Shown piece by piece: positions 22,366 to 30,216 of a stretch of DNA of 42,682 nt. Origin of the DNA: Anaerolineales bacterium UBA3082 (GTDB lineage: Bacteria > Chloroflexota > Anaerolineae > UBA7937); contig DFBK01000025.1 of the NCBI GenBank assembly GCA_002366595.1, positions 48,132 through 90,813 on the forward strand, read 5' to 3'. Under the pieces are notes generated by a model. It was not told the DNA's origin, did no database searches, and worked only from the letters and a program-made list of their open reading frames with translations. Made by a program: the position numbers and the translations under genes. The stretch's first letter is position 1; each line of letters starts with the position of its first letter.

Positions 22366-25300
22366 GGTCGCTTCCTCAGGGGGATGAGTTCCCTTATTAC
22401 GGCTATCTCCTCCCGTTCGAAAGTGCCCAGAGCCACCAGGGTAGCCAGATATAGGAGCAGGGAGGAGGGGACGAGGAGGAGGAAGTTCAGCTCCCTAAAC
22501 CACCAAAGGAAGGCGCCCATAAGAAGGGTGCTCAGAGCCGGCCGCCAGACGAGGCTAAGCCAGGGGATGCTCGTGAGGTGCTTGCGGACGCCGTAGTAGA
22601 AGGGGAGAAAGAGCGCTATCTCGGAGAGGATGGTGATCACCGCGGCGGCCTGATAACCGTAGGAGGGGATGAAGATCAGGTTGGCTGTTATGTTGAAGGC
22701 CACGCCGATGAGAAAGGCTCGGGTCAAGAACCGTTGCTGATTGATGGCGATAAGCAGGTATTGGGTCACGCTATTGATGAACCCCACGGGCGCATACCAG
22801 ATGAGAAGGCTCAAGGCTATGGCGGAGTGGGGCAGGTATTCAGAGCCTCCAAAGATGAGGATCAGCCCTCGGGCATAGAAACTGACCAGCAGGGCCAGAG
22901 GAAGGCTCACGATGAGCAAAGCCTTGATGGCCAGGGTGTAAGCCTTGATGAGCGACTCTCGAGCGTCCTGGGCGAAACGGGAGATGATGGGAAAGATGGC
23001 GATGGTGAAGGTGGAGGGGATGATGTTGACCCCTTCGATGAACTTGTAGGCGGCGGTGTACCAGCCCACGACGGTATCCCCTCTCATCGGCTGGAGGAGG
23101 GTCACATCGACCCGAAAGAAGAGGGTGGCCAAAAGGTGATTGATCATCAGGGGGTAAGAGAGCCCCAGCATCTCCTTGCTGAAGGGGGGGTTGAACTCCA
23201 ACTGAGGCCGGAAGAAGATCTTAACTACCAGGTAGAGGAGGATGAACAGGGTGGCCAGATTAACTATCACCGAGACCCCCGCCAGCCCCACGAAGCCGAA
23301 CCCCAAGAGTAGAGCCAGGAGCCCCAGGGTGACCTTTAAGATGGTACTCACCATGGTGATGGCCGCGGGGTACTCCATCTTCTCGTGGGCCCGGAAGAGG
23401 GAACTTAAAGCCGCAGAGATGCTGCTGGGGATCAGGCTGAGGGTCAAGAGAAGGATAGCGGCTATCGTATCCCCAGAGAGGGCGAAGAGGCCTCGCCAAA
23501 CGGCCAGAAAGATGAAGAGCACCGGCAGCACTCCCAAGAGGATGAGCAGGCGCAAGATCGCCGTATTGCTCAGGTAACGGTTCCCCTGAGAGGGGTCCTT
23601 GGCTACCTCCCTGGTGAGGAGGGTATCCAGGCCGAAGTTGGTGACGATCTCGAAGTAGCCCACTATGAAGATGGCGAAGCCGTATTTCCCTTGCCCCTCC
23701 GGGCCCAGGATACGGAGCATGACCATAGCGAAGGCGATATCGATCCCTTTGTTGAGAAAGGAGGTGCCCATGGGGGTCAAGGCGTTTTTCAGCACCCGTT
23801 GGATAGTGGTTTTGGGTTCTTCCCGGTATATGTGTCCCCAAAGGGAGTAGCCGAAACCGACGAGGGTTATCACCCCAGCCAGGAAAGTAACATAGAGCCC
23901 CAACTTGAAAGAGAGGGGACTATACTTGAAGCGGACGGTGTGCTCTCCCGGCTCAAGGAATACGGCCCGAAAGTTGCCATCGGCCCGGTAGATCTGTAAC
24001 TCCTCTTCACTTTCCCCCATCCTGTCATACGCTTTCCAGCCGGGAAAATAGGAATCGGTTAGAAGTAGCCATCCCGGCTGGGGCATATCTAACCCTATTA
24101 TTACCTGATTGATCGTGTATTCGGTGATGGCGACTTTGGGGGAGCCTATCCCAGACTGGCTTAGACCTCCCTCTGGAGGGGGCGGTTCCTCCTCTAATAT
24201 GACATACTCCCGGGGGTCAAAAGCCTGAAGCGCTTGTAGCCGTGCTCCCTCATCCTCGATTATCTTGGCTTCCGGCACCACGAAAGCCCGGGGCAGATAA
24301 TCGTCGTTTCGATAGATGCGCACCTCATCATCGTAGACCAGGGTATAGCCAGGGTGGGGTATGTGTTGAGTGGTGACCACATATTTGACGTTCAGGAGGT
24401 CCAAAAGAGGGGAGTCAAGAGAACTATACTCATAGAGGGGAGCGATCCGGTTGTAGAGGAGTTCCCCTTGTTCCTCGATGAGGCCCATGAATTGGGCATA
24501 TTGCTGGGGGATGATAGAGTCGTACCCTCGGATGTCGGAGAGGCGATAGAGCATCCCCGCGTTGGCGTTGAAAGTCTTCTCCCCCGGCGCGTTGAAAGTG
24601 GTGAAGCGGAAAAGGTCGGGGTCGCTTTGTAGGAAGGCGACTGAGGGAGGGGTGAAGTCGATGAGTTCGGGATCGACAGCCGGGTTGAACCCCCTACCTA
24701 TGATGAAGAGGTCGCAAAGTAGAACGAAGAGGGCCAGAGGTTGCCAGGCCTTTCGGCTGAGCGTGAAGTAGGCTAGGACGATGGTTAACCCACCCCCCGC
24801 TGAGAAGAGAGCCAGATGCACCAGGTTTGGCCACTGGTAGGAGAGGAGGACAGTTCCGTCGGCGAAAGCCTCCTGAGCCTTCTGGGAAGCGGCAAGGAGA
24901 CGGCCTGCCAGGGGGATGAAGGGGCCTGACCGGAAGAATACGAGGGCCGTCAAGAGTAGCCCTATGCAGCCCAGCGATAGGGCCAGCCAGCCGATGAGGC
25001 GAGGGCTTTTGCCGTCCCTCTTGGCCAGGAAGTCGGCTCCCAGGCCGGCTAAGAGGGCTAGGCTAAGGGTGTAGGGGAAGACCCAGCGGAAGGGGGTGTG
25101 GAGTTGCCCATAACCAGGCAAGATATAAAAAAGCAGAGCGTAGAGAGGGGTGCCGAAGGCGAAAAGGAGGGAGAGGAGAGCGAGGGAGGCGAAAATCCAG
25201 AAATAACGAGTCCGCCGTCCGAAAAACGCGACCACCGCCAGAAGAAGAGGGAGTATCCCCACATAACTTCCAGCCTCCACATAGTTCTTGATCCCCCAGA

Positions 25301-26342
25301 AGATAGTGCTTATGGGCTTCCCCGCGAAGTTCTGGGTGACGGGGACGATCTTTCGGCTTAGGAGATCGAGGTAACTGTGATGGGCCGGGTTCCCAAAGAA
25401 GTTGGGGACAAAGAAGGTTATGATCTGGCGTTTGGGGTAGGCCCAGGCGATGATCTCTTGATAGCCAGCCGAGTCCTGGCGAAAACTGCGAGTCACCAGT
25501 TCATAGAGAGGGAGGAGTTGTATCCCTCCCAGACCCAGGCTCAGGATGACCATGGCCAAAACTCCCAAGCCCAGATAGAGGGTGCGCCTCAGGTCTCGGA
25601 CTCTCCACCAGAGGCTGGCCAGGCGGCAGAGGGTGTAAAAGCCAGTGGTTAGGAGCACCAGGTAGGAGAACTCGGCGTGGCCGGCCAGGAGGTTCACTCC
25701 CAGGACTAGCGCCCCCCCTAATAGGTAGGGGAGCGGAGGTTTGGGTGGCTCGCTCTCTTGAGCCCGGAAGGCCAGTTCCACCAAGGCTAAGATCAAAGGC
25801 AACCAGGTGACGGTAGCGATGGTTTGGGGCCAGACCACCCTCACCACCATGAAAAGGCTGAAGGCGTAGGTTACCCCCGCTAAGAGGCCACTCCATCGAT
25901 TCAGGCCCAAGACTCGCCCATAGATATAAACGAAGAGCCCAGCCAAGAAGAGGTGAAGGAGGGTAAAATACCCATAAGCCTGGGGCAAGGGGAAGAGGTA
26001 GTAGATGATGCTTAGAGGATAGAGCGCCGAATGTTGGCCCGCGGCCAAGAAGGGGACCCCGGCGAAGAGGTAGGGGTTCCAAAAGGGGACCTGCCTCGAG
26101 CGGAGGGCTTCCAGGATGAACTCTTTCCAGGCGTAGTTCTCTAAGAGGAGGTCGCCTAGGAGCAGATTGTGAGGGACGCCGACGCCCCGTTGGGTAGCGT
26201 AGGATTTCCAAGGCTCGAAGGCGTATAGGTTATCGAAGGGGATAAGCGTCTTCCCGCCGAAGATGACCGGCCAGAAGAAAAGAAGGGGCAAGACGAGTAG
26301 CCCCAAGGCTATCAGCAACTCGTAGATCCATCCTCTTCTCAA
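22344..26342 (-). CDS. Fusion of a YfhO-like membrane glycosyltransferase with a Wzx-type flippase
   Basis: The 1332-residue protein joins two membrane modules. Residues 1 to about 835 are YfhO-like: a first helix followed by GGKTLIPFDNLYAFEPWK, some 13 further helices, and an extracytoplasmic domain ending in SYFPGWKAY and RFKYSPLSFKLGLYVTF. Residues about 845-1332 are an oligosaccharide flippase of the MOP superfamily (GTSFLNKGIDIAFAMVML, ILGPEGQGKYGFA, LSSLFRAHEKMEYPA, 12-14 helices). A fusion suggests that sugar transfer on, or loading of, a polyprenyl carrier is coupled to its translocation. The ATG overlaps the stop of the upstream polyprenol-phosphate sugar transferase gene in ATGA fashion, so the two act in one glycan pathway. 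Confidence 0.85.
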   Translation of the reverse strand: MRRGWIYELLIALGLLVLPLLFFWPVIFGGKTLIPFDNLYAFEPWKSYATQRGVGVPHNLLLGDLLLENYAWKEFILEALRSRQVPFWNPYLFAGVPFLAAGQHSALYPLSIIYYLFPLPQAYGYFTLLHLFLAGLFVYIYGRVLGLNRWSGLLAGVTYAFSLFMVVRVVWPQTIATVTWLPLILALVELAFRAQESEPPKPPLPYLLGGALVLGVNLLAGHAEFSYLVLLTTGFYTLCRLASLWWRVRDLRRTLYLGLGVLAMVILSLGLGGIQLLPLYELVTRSFRQDSAGYQEIIAWAYPKRQIITFFVPNFFGNPAHHSYLDLLSRKIVPVTQNFAGKPISTIFWGIKNYVEAGSYVGILPLLLAVVAFFGRRTRYFWIFASLALLSLLFAFGTPLYALLFYILPGYGQLHTPFRWVFPYTLSLALLAGLGADFLAKRDGKSPRLIGWLALSLGCIGLLLTALVFFRSGPFIPLAGRLLAASQKAQEAFADGTVLLSYQWPNLVHLALFSAGGGLTIVLAYFTLSRKAWQPLALFVLLCDLFIIGRGFNPAVDPELIDFTPPSVAFLQSDPDLFRFTTFNAPGEKTFNANAGMLYRLSDIRGYDSIIPQQYAQFMGLIEEQGELLYNRIAPLYEYSSLDSPLLDLLNVKYVVTTQHIPHPGYTLVYDDEVRIYRNDDYLPRAFVVPEAKIIEDEGARLQALQAFDPREYVILEEEPPPPEGGLSQSGIGSPKVAITEYTINQVIIGLDMPQPGWLLLTDSYFPGWKAYDRMGESEEELQIYRADGNFRAVFLEPGEHTVRFKYSPLSFKLGLYVTFLAGVITLVGFGYSLWGHIYREEPKTTIQRVLKNALTPMGTSFLNKGIDIAFAMVMLRILGPEGQGKYGFAIFIVGYFEIVTNFGLDTLLTREVAKDPSQGNRYLSNTAILRLLILLGVLPVLFIFLAVWRGLFALSGDTIAAILLLTLSLIPSSISAALSSLFRAHEKMEYPAAITMVSTILKVTLGLLALLLGFGFVGLAGVSVIVNLATLFILLYLVVKIFFRPQLEFNPPFSKEMLGLSYPLMINHLLATLFFRVDVTLLQPMRGDTVVGWYTAAYKFIEGVNIIPSTFTIAIFPIISRFAQDARESLIKAYTLAIKALLIVSLPLALLVSFYARGLILIFGGSEYLPHSAIALSLLIWYAPVGFINSVTQYLLIAINQQRFLTRAFLIGVAFNITANLIFIPSYGYQAAAVITILSEIALFLPFYYGVRKHLTSIPWLSLVWRPALSTLLMGAFLWWFRELNFLLLVPSSLLLYLATLVALGTFEREEIAVIRELIPLRKRPPEEVTS

Positions 26343-27061
26343 GGGAAGCGGACTCCTCTATATCGCCATCTCATCTGCCAGACCCGCCAGAACGCCTCCA
26401 AGATGATAGCCAGGCTCATCTTAGAGCGGCCGAGGGCTCGATCTTCGAAGTAGATGGGGAGTTCGCAGAGGCGGTACCCCTTTTTCTGGCAGAGGTAGGC
26501 CATCTCGATCTGGAAAGCGTAGCCCTCGGAGCCGATGGGGGGCAGGTCTTCAAGCACCTCTCGCCGGTAACATCTGAAGCCGGAGGTGGTATCTCGCACC
26601 GACAAGCCGGTCACCAAGCGGGCATAGAGGTTGCCTCCTCGACTGAGGAGCCGCCGCCAGATACTCCACCGCTCGTCCACCTTTCCCCCTTCTGTATATC
26701 GGGAGCCAATCACGAGGTCGCAACCCTTCATCTTCTCCAAGAAAAGGGGAAGATAGGAAGGAGAGTGGGAGAAGTCGGCGTCCATCTCCACCACATAGTC
26801 GGCGCCCCGGGCTAAAGCCTCTTCAAAGCCCCAGAGGCAGGCAGAACCCAGCCCCAGTTTCCCCGGTTGATGGATGACCCGCAGCCTACCCGGGTGGCGG
26901 GAGGCCAGTTCCTCCGCAATCCGCCCCGTCCCATCCGGCGAATTGTCGTCCACGACGATGAGCTCTAGCCCCTCGATACTCAGGGAGAAGATCTCGCCTA
27001 CCATCTGGGGCAGGTTCTCCGCCTCGTTATAGGTGGGCAGCACTACTATAGTCTTCACCAT
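26339..27061 (-). CDS. Polyprenol-phosphate mannosyltransferase-like GT2 enzyme
   Basis: The 240-residue protein is a dolichol-phosphate mannose synthase homologue of the GT-A fold. It has VVLPTYNEAENL at the N terminus, the nucleotide-binding VVDDNSPDGTG, the metal-binding DADFSHSP (about 94-101), and RYRGVRF at the C terminus. It lacks C-terminal membrane helices, so it is a peripheral enzyme that makes polyprenyl-phosphate-hexose on the inner face. Such lipid sugars are donors for GT39-like enzymes (compare 7236-10034) and the YfhO-like module. It heads a two-gene operon with the YfhO-flippase fusion. Confidence 0.9.
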   Translation of the reverse strand: MVKTIVVLPTYNEAENLPQMVGEIFSLSIEGLELIVVDDNSPDGTGRIAEELASRHPGRLRVIHQPGKLGLGSACLWGFEEALARGADYVVEMDADFSHSPSYLPLFLEKMKGCDLVIGSRYTEGGKVDERWSIWRRLLSRGGNLYARLVTGLSVRDTTSGFRCYRREVLEDLPPIGSEGYAFQIEMAYLCQKKGYRLCELPIYFEDRALGRSKMSLAIILEAFWRVWQMRWRYRGVRFP

Positions 27062-27088
27062 GCCCTTCCCTAGCCTTCTTCGCCGAGA

Positions 27089-27117
27089 ATTATACTAACC
27101 GGGGGGTAAATGGTCAA
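27089..27117 (-). promoter_or_regulatory. Promoter of the GT2-flippase operon
   Basis: Minus strand TTGACC (27112-27117), 17 bp, TATAAT (27089-27094), with a leader of about 20-25 bases that includes AGGGAAGGG as a possible ribosome-binding site. Confidence 0.75.
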
Positions 27118-27211
27118 AGGCGGAGGCGGAATGGTTCTTCTCTGCTACTCGCGCTGGGGGTTCCGAAGGGTCTCCCGTTCTACAAGCCCTATTCAAGTTT
27201 GGAAACAAAAA

Positions 27212-27270
27212 GAGGCCTGCGTGCGTTCGCATCCTGAGGATGCTCAGCATCCGAAGGAAAAGCAGACCTC
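27212..27270. other. Structured palindromic element in an intergenic gap
   Basis: Outer arms GAGGCCTGC (27212-27220) and GCAGACCTC (27262-27270) enclose an inner perfect hairpin GCATCC-TGA-GGATGC (27229-27243). It lies between the GT2 promoter and the end of the broken MltR-like gene. Function unknown; it could be a terminator or small mobile repeat. Confidence 0.45.
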
Positions 27271-27285
27271 GCCACCCGCACACGT

Positions 27286-27801
27286 TCAAAGTGACCCCAA
27301 GAGAGGAAGTGGTACAACGCGACGCTGCTTCTTCTGTAGAAGCAGGGTTCTTCTCCACTTCAATGCGACCACTAGATAGGCTACAGCAACCGTGAACTGG
27401 CTCCGCGCATCAACCCCCAATGGAGGGGCATCCTTTGGGGTCTGCAATTCACTACACTTGTCCTTAACCGAGCTCTCCGAGAATGAGTACCCGTGCAATC
27501 GATGTGCGAACTTATTGCGAATCTGGTTGATAATTTTAAGGTTGTGATATTCCTCCTAGCTTATGAGCCCCATGCAATAGGACGCCTCTATTTTTGCGAA
27601 AAAGCTCCCAAGAAGCCTTGAGTCTCCCCGTAGATTCTTAACAGCCTTGGAATCCTCGACCAGGAAACTAGCAATGAGTTGCTTTAAGCATTCATCAAGA
27701 TAAGCTGCTCCAAGAACAGCAGCAGCTCTCTCGCTTTCTCCTTCAAACTCTTTAAGAAAATCCAGGGCATCTTCAGTCAGAGCCCACCCAGAGACCTTCA
27801 T
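27286..27801 (-). pseudogene. MltR-like protein gene interrupted by an in-frame TAG
   Basis: From the ATG at 27801 (Shine-Dalgarno GGAGAGGAG just upstream) translation runs 81 residues through AAYLDECLKQLIASFLVED and LLGSFFAKIEASYCMGLIS, then meets TAG at 27556-27558. The same frame continues with EEYHNLKIINQIRNKFAHR and about 70 more residues to a TGA at 27286-27288. Both sides together match the mannitol-repressor-like (MltR/YggD) pattern G-L-I-x-x-x-E-Y-x-x-L-x-x-I-x-x-I-R-N-x-x-A-H. The stop codon therefore replaces one residue in the middle of a conserved helix. It is probably a recent nonsense mutation or a sequencing error. The family has been described as a mannitol operon repressor, but many members lie far from mannitol genes, and none is near here. 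Confidence 0.65.
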
Positions 27802-28290
27802 GCTCCTCTCCTTCCCCACCACTCCCTGAGCCGCTGTACCCAGGACGGCTGCTGATGGGTTCCTATTGGTCAGCCCCCTTCCACCTTGACTTCAATCCTA
27901 GCAGATAAACGTCAAAGTGCCAAGTGCGGGGACAGGTGTGCTTACTTAACACAGAGTTTCGATGCCCTTAGGCGGCTCCGGCTAAAGCCTCCATTCCTGC
28001 TATACATAGCGTCGGGCTTCAGCCCGACGAATTGACAGATCAACCGTCGCCCTAAAGGGCGCCGCTACATTTGTTCTTCACCCGTGCCTTAAGCCGATAG
28101 ACCTTTAGGCGGCTCCGGTTGTCCTTACAGGATCCCTGTCCCGTAGGGATCCTGAGGGATGGGAAAGCCTCGATTCCTTTCAATCTTTGGATTTGAGCCT
28201 TCAGGCGGCCGATTCCTGGTTCATACTCTTTCCCAACGAGTTCGAAACTCTTCGCTGTCAGGATTTCACAAGAGGCTGGTTTGCCAGAAC
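27802..28290. repeat. Non-coding gap with several hairpins and direct repeats
   Basis: No convincing gene is seen here. The gap contains an exact 14-bp direct repeat TTAGGCGGCTCCGG (27968-27981 and 28105-28118). It also holds a hairpin GTCGGGCT-TC-AGCCCGAC (28011-28028), a hairpin CGCCCT-AA-AGGGCG (28048-28061), and a GGGATCC-type element with TTACAGGATCC and GTAGGGATCCTGA (28121-28160). The elements lie between the broken MltR-like gene and the dksA-like promoter. Confidence 0.65.
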
Positions 28291-28319
28291 TTGCTACTTT
28301 TCCCCTTATGGAGTAGAAT
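28291..28319 (+). promoter_or_regulatory. Promoter of the TraR/DksA-lspA-rluD-ltaE operon
   Basis: TTGCTA (28291-28296), 17 bp, TAGAAT (28314-28319). An overlapping TATAAT at 28319-28324 could serve as an alternative -10 box. The leader is about 65 bases long. Confidence 0.6.
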
Positions 28320-28393
28320 ATAATAAAGAGTTGGGCAGGAGCCCTTTTTAGGTTGTCAAAGTACCTCCGCAAGGGAGCGGAAGGAGGGCCAGG

Positions 28394-28738
28394 ATGGTGG
28401 TGAAACAAGATCTATTGAAGAAGAGACTAGAAGAGGAGAGGACGCGTCTCCAGGAAGAGATCTCCCAGTTGACCATCGGTGGGCAGGATCATCCTGGCTA
28501 TGGCAACCATATGGCCGATGATGCCTCAGAGGTCTTCGAGCAGGCTAAGAACCTGGCGCTTCGTCAGACCTTAGAGCGCCAGTTGGAACAGGTGGAAGGG
28601 GCTCTAGAGCGGTTCGAGCGAGGAACCTACGGGAACTGCTTAGATTGCGGCAAGGAGATAGACCCCGCGCGGTTGAAGGCTATACCCTCTGCCAGCCTCT
28701 GCATCAACTGCATGCAGCGTCGCGAGAGGAGGCGATGA
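28394..28738 (+). CDS. TraR/DksA-family C4 zinc-finger protein
   Basis: The 114-residue protein has an N-terminal coiled coil (about residues 5-75) and a C-terminal four-cysteine finger (C82, C85, C103, C106 in NCLDCG and LCINC). This is the standard layout of DksA/TraR-like proteins that insert a coiled coil into the RNA polymerase secondary channel. The acidic residues near the tip (ADDASEVFEQ) lie in the middle of the coiled coil. Whether it responds to ppGpp is unknown. The ATG at 28394 follows GGAAGGAGGG. The stop overlaps the lspA start (ATGA). Confidence 0.9.
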   Translation: MVVKQDLLKKRLEEERTRLQEEISQLTIGGQDHPGYGNHMADDASEVFEQAKNLALRQTLERQLEQVEGALERFERGTYGNCLDCGKEIDPARLKAIPSASLCINCMQRRERRR

Positions 28739-29277
28739 GCGAAGGGAGGCTGGCAGGGAGTTATAGGTGGGCCCTTCTCCTGGGGGTGGCCCTTCTGATT
28801 TTCGTGGCGGATCAGGGGAGCAAATATCTGGTCCTACGGGACCTCGCTTACGGAGAGACTTGGAACCCCATAACCTCCCTGAAGCGGCTGGTGAGCCTTA
28901 CCCTGGTGACTAATACCGGGGGCGCTTTTGGGCTCCTTCCCGATCTGGGAACCCTATTCGCTGTGGTGGCTATCATCGTGGTGATAGCCATACTTCTCTA
29001 CGAGAGGCATATCCCCACGGATGAGCCTTGGCTTCGCCTCGCTTTGGGTATGCAGTTGGGAGGGGCGGCAGGCAACTTGGTCGACCGCTTGCATTACGGC
29101 CACGTCATCGACTTCATAGATTTCAAAATCTGGCCCATCTTCAACCTGGCGGATAGCGCCGTAGTGGTAGGGGTATCTATCTTGGCCTTCTATTTCTGGC
29201 GCAGCGGCAAGGAGACCTGTACGTCAAGTATCCCTGCGGGAAGGGAAGATGGTGAGAGCCGAGGCGGGGCACAATGA
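28735..29277 (+). CDS. lspA: Lipoprotein signal peptidase (signal peptidase II)
   Basis: The 180-residue protein cleaves prolipoprotein signal peptides in the membrane. Four helices are visible, with the catalytic aspartates D117 in AAGNLVDRLHYGHVIDF and D140 in FNLADSAV, plus the conserved NTGGAFGLL. The ATG at 28735 overlaps the stop codon of the TraR/DksA gene, with GAGAGGAGG as ribosome-binding site. The last 20 residues are not conserved and are partly translated from a copy of the GGGA-type palindromic repeat (29222-29249). The gene overlaps rluD by 29 bases. Confidence 0.95.
   Translation: MSEGRLAGSYRWALLLGVALLIFVADQGSKYLVLRDLAYGETWNPITSLKRLVSLTLVTNTGGAFGLLPDLGTLFAVVAIIVVIAILLYERHIPTDEPWLRLALGMQLGGAAGNLVDRLHYGHVIDFIDFKIWPIFNLADSAVVVGVSILAFYFWRSGKETCTSSIPAGREDGESRGGAQ
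29222..29249. repeat. Palindromic-repeat fragment inside the lspA 3' end
   Basis: CGTCAAGTATCCCTGCGGGA here matches GTCAAGTATCCCTGTCCC at 16970-16987 in its first 15 bases. The element extends lspA with non-conserved residues and supplies the GGGAAGGGAAG that acts as ribosome-binding site for the next gene. Confidence 0.6.
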
Positions 29278-30199
29278 AGGGGCCCCGCTTTCTCATACGA
29301 CTGAAGTCAGGGAGTTTCTAGTAGCGGAAGGGGGGGAGAGACTAGATAGGTACCTGACCGGTCCCTTAGACCTCTCCCGTTCCCAGGTTCAGCGCCTCAT
29401 CCGCCAGGGCCGGGTGACCGTGGAGGGGGAGGTGGCTAAGGCCAGTTATCTCCTCTCCTCTGGGGAGCGCATCCGAGTCCAGTTGCCACCCCCTGAGGAA
29501 CGTGGCCCTCTGGCTCAGGAATTACCCCTGGATATAGTCTATGAGGACCAAGACCTGGCGGTGGTGAATAAGCCAGCGGGCATGGTGGTCCACCCCTCCT
29601 ATGGACACAAGAAGGGCACTCTAGTCAACGCCCTTTTGGCCCGCTACCCCTCTCTCTCGCAACTCCCGGGCTCTCGCCCGGGCATCGTTCATCGGTTGGA
29701 CAAGGATACCTCGGGGCTGATGGTGGTGGCTAAAAACGAGCCTGTGCGGCGGAACCTGCAAAAACAGTTCAAGCGGGGAGAGGTGAAGAAGGTCTATCTG
29801 GCCTTGGTGGAGGGGCACTTGAAGCCTGCACAGGGGGTTATCGAGGCTCCCATCGGGCGGGATCCTCGACGGCGGAAGCGGATGGCGGTCTTACATGGAG
29901 GGCGGGAGGCAGTGACCGAGTACCGGGTTCGCAGTCACCTTGATGGCTATACCCTGGTGGAGGCGATGCCCCGCACCGGACGAACGCATCAGGTGCGAGT
30001 CCATCTGGCTTTCTTAGGCCATCCGGTGGTGGGTGATCCGGTCTACGGCTTCCGCAAAAAGCGGTTAGGGTTAGGGAGGCAATTTCTCCACTCTCATATC
30101 TTGGGCTTCCGAGCGCCGGGCGGCCGATATCTGGAGTTTGAGGCCCCATTACCGGAGGAGTTAAAGAGGGTTTTGGAGGGCCTAAGAGGTTCTCACTAG
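29249..30199 (+). CDS. rluD: RluD/RluA-family 23S rRNA pseudouridine synthase
   Basis: The 316-residue protein has an N-terminal S4 RNA-binding domain (ERLDRYLTGPLDLSRSQVQR, residues 30-49 onward) and a catalytic domain. It has VVNKPAGMVVHP, the catalytic Asp D151 in HRLDKDTSGLMVVAK, and RTGRTHQVRVHLAFLGHPV. It isomerises uridines in large-subunit rRNA; the length and S4 domain favour RluD-like over RluA. The ATG at 29249 is supported by GGGAAGGGAAG directly upstream. It overlaps lspA by 29 bases, consistent with a co-translated operon. Confidence 0.92.
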   Translation: MVRAEAGHNEGAPLSHTTEVREFLVAEGGERLDRYLTGPLDLSRSQVQRLIRQGRVTVEGEVAKASYLLSSGERIRVQLPPPEERGPLAQELPLDIVYEDQDLAVVNKPAGMVVHPSYGHKKGTLVNALLARYPSLSQLPGSRPGIVHRLDKDTSGLMVVAKNEPVRRNLQKQFKRGEVKKVYLALVEGHLKPAQGVIEAPIGRDPRRRKRMAVLHGGREAVTEYRVRSHLDGYTLVEAMPRTGRTHQVRVHLAFLGHPVVGDPVYGFRKKRLGLGRQFLHSHILGFRAPGGRYLEFEAPLPEELKRVLEGLRGSH

Positions 30200-30216
30200 A
30201 TGGGAAGGGAGGCAAG

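Noticed and set aside
22578..23312. Long plus-strand frame of 244 codons inside the flippase gene
   Set aside because: It is antisense to a clearly coding membrane protein and its glycine/aspartate-rich composition is a shadow of the codons on the other strand.
27062..27285. tRNA or small RNA gene in the gap upstream of the GT2 gene
   Set aside because: No T-loop or acceptor pairing was found; only a nested hairpin is present.
28001..28070. CRISPR-like repeats in the gap at 28 kb
   Set aside because: The palindromic units differ from one another and have no regular spacers; they look like dispersed repeats.
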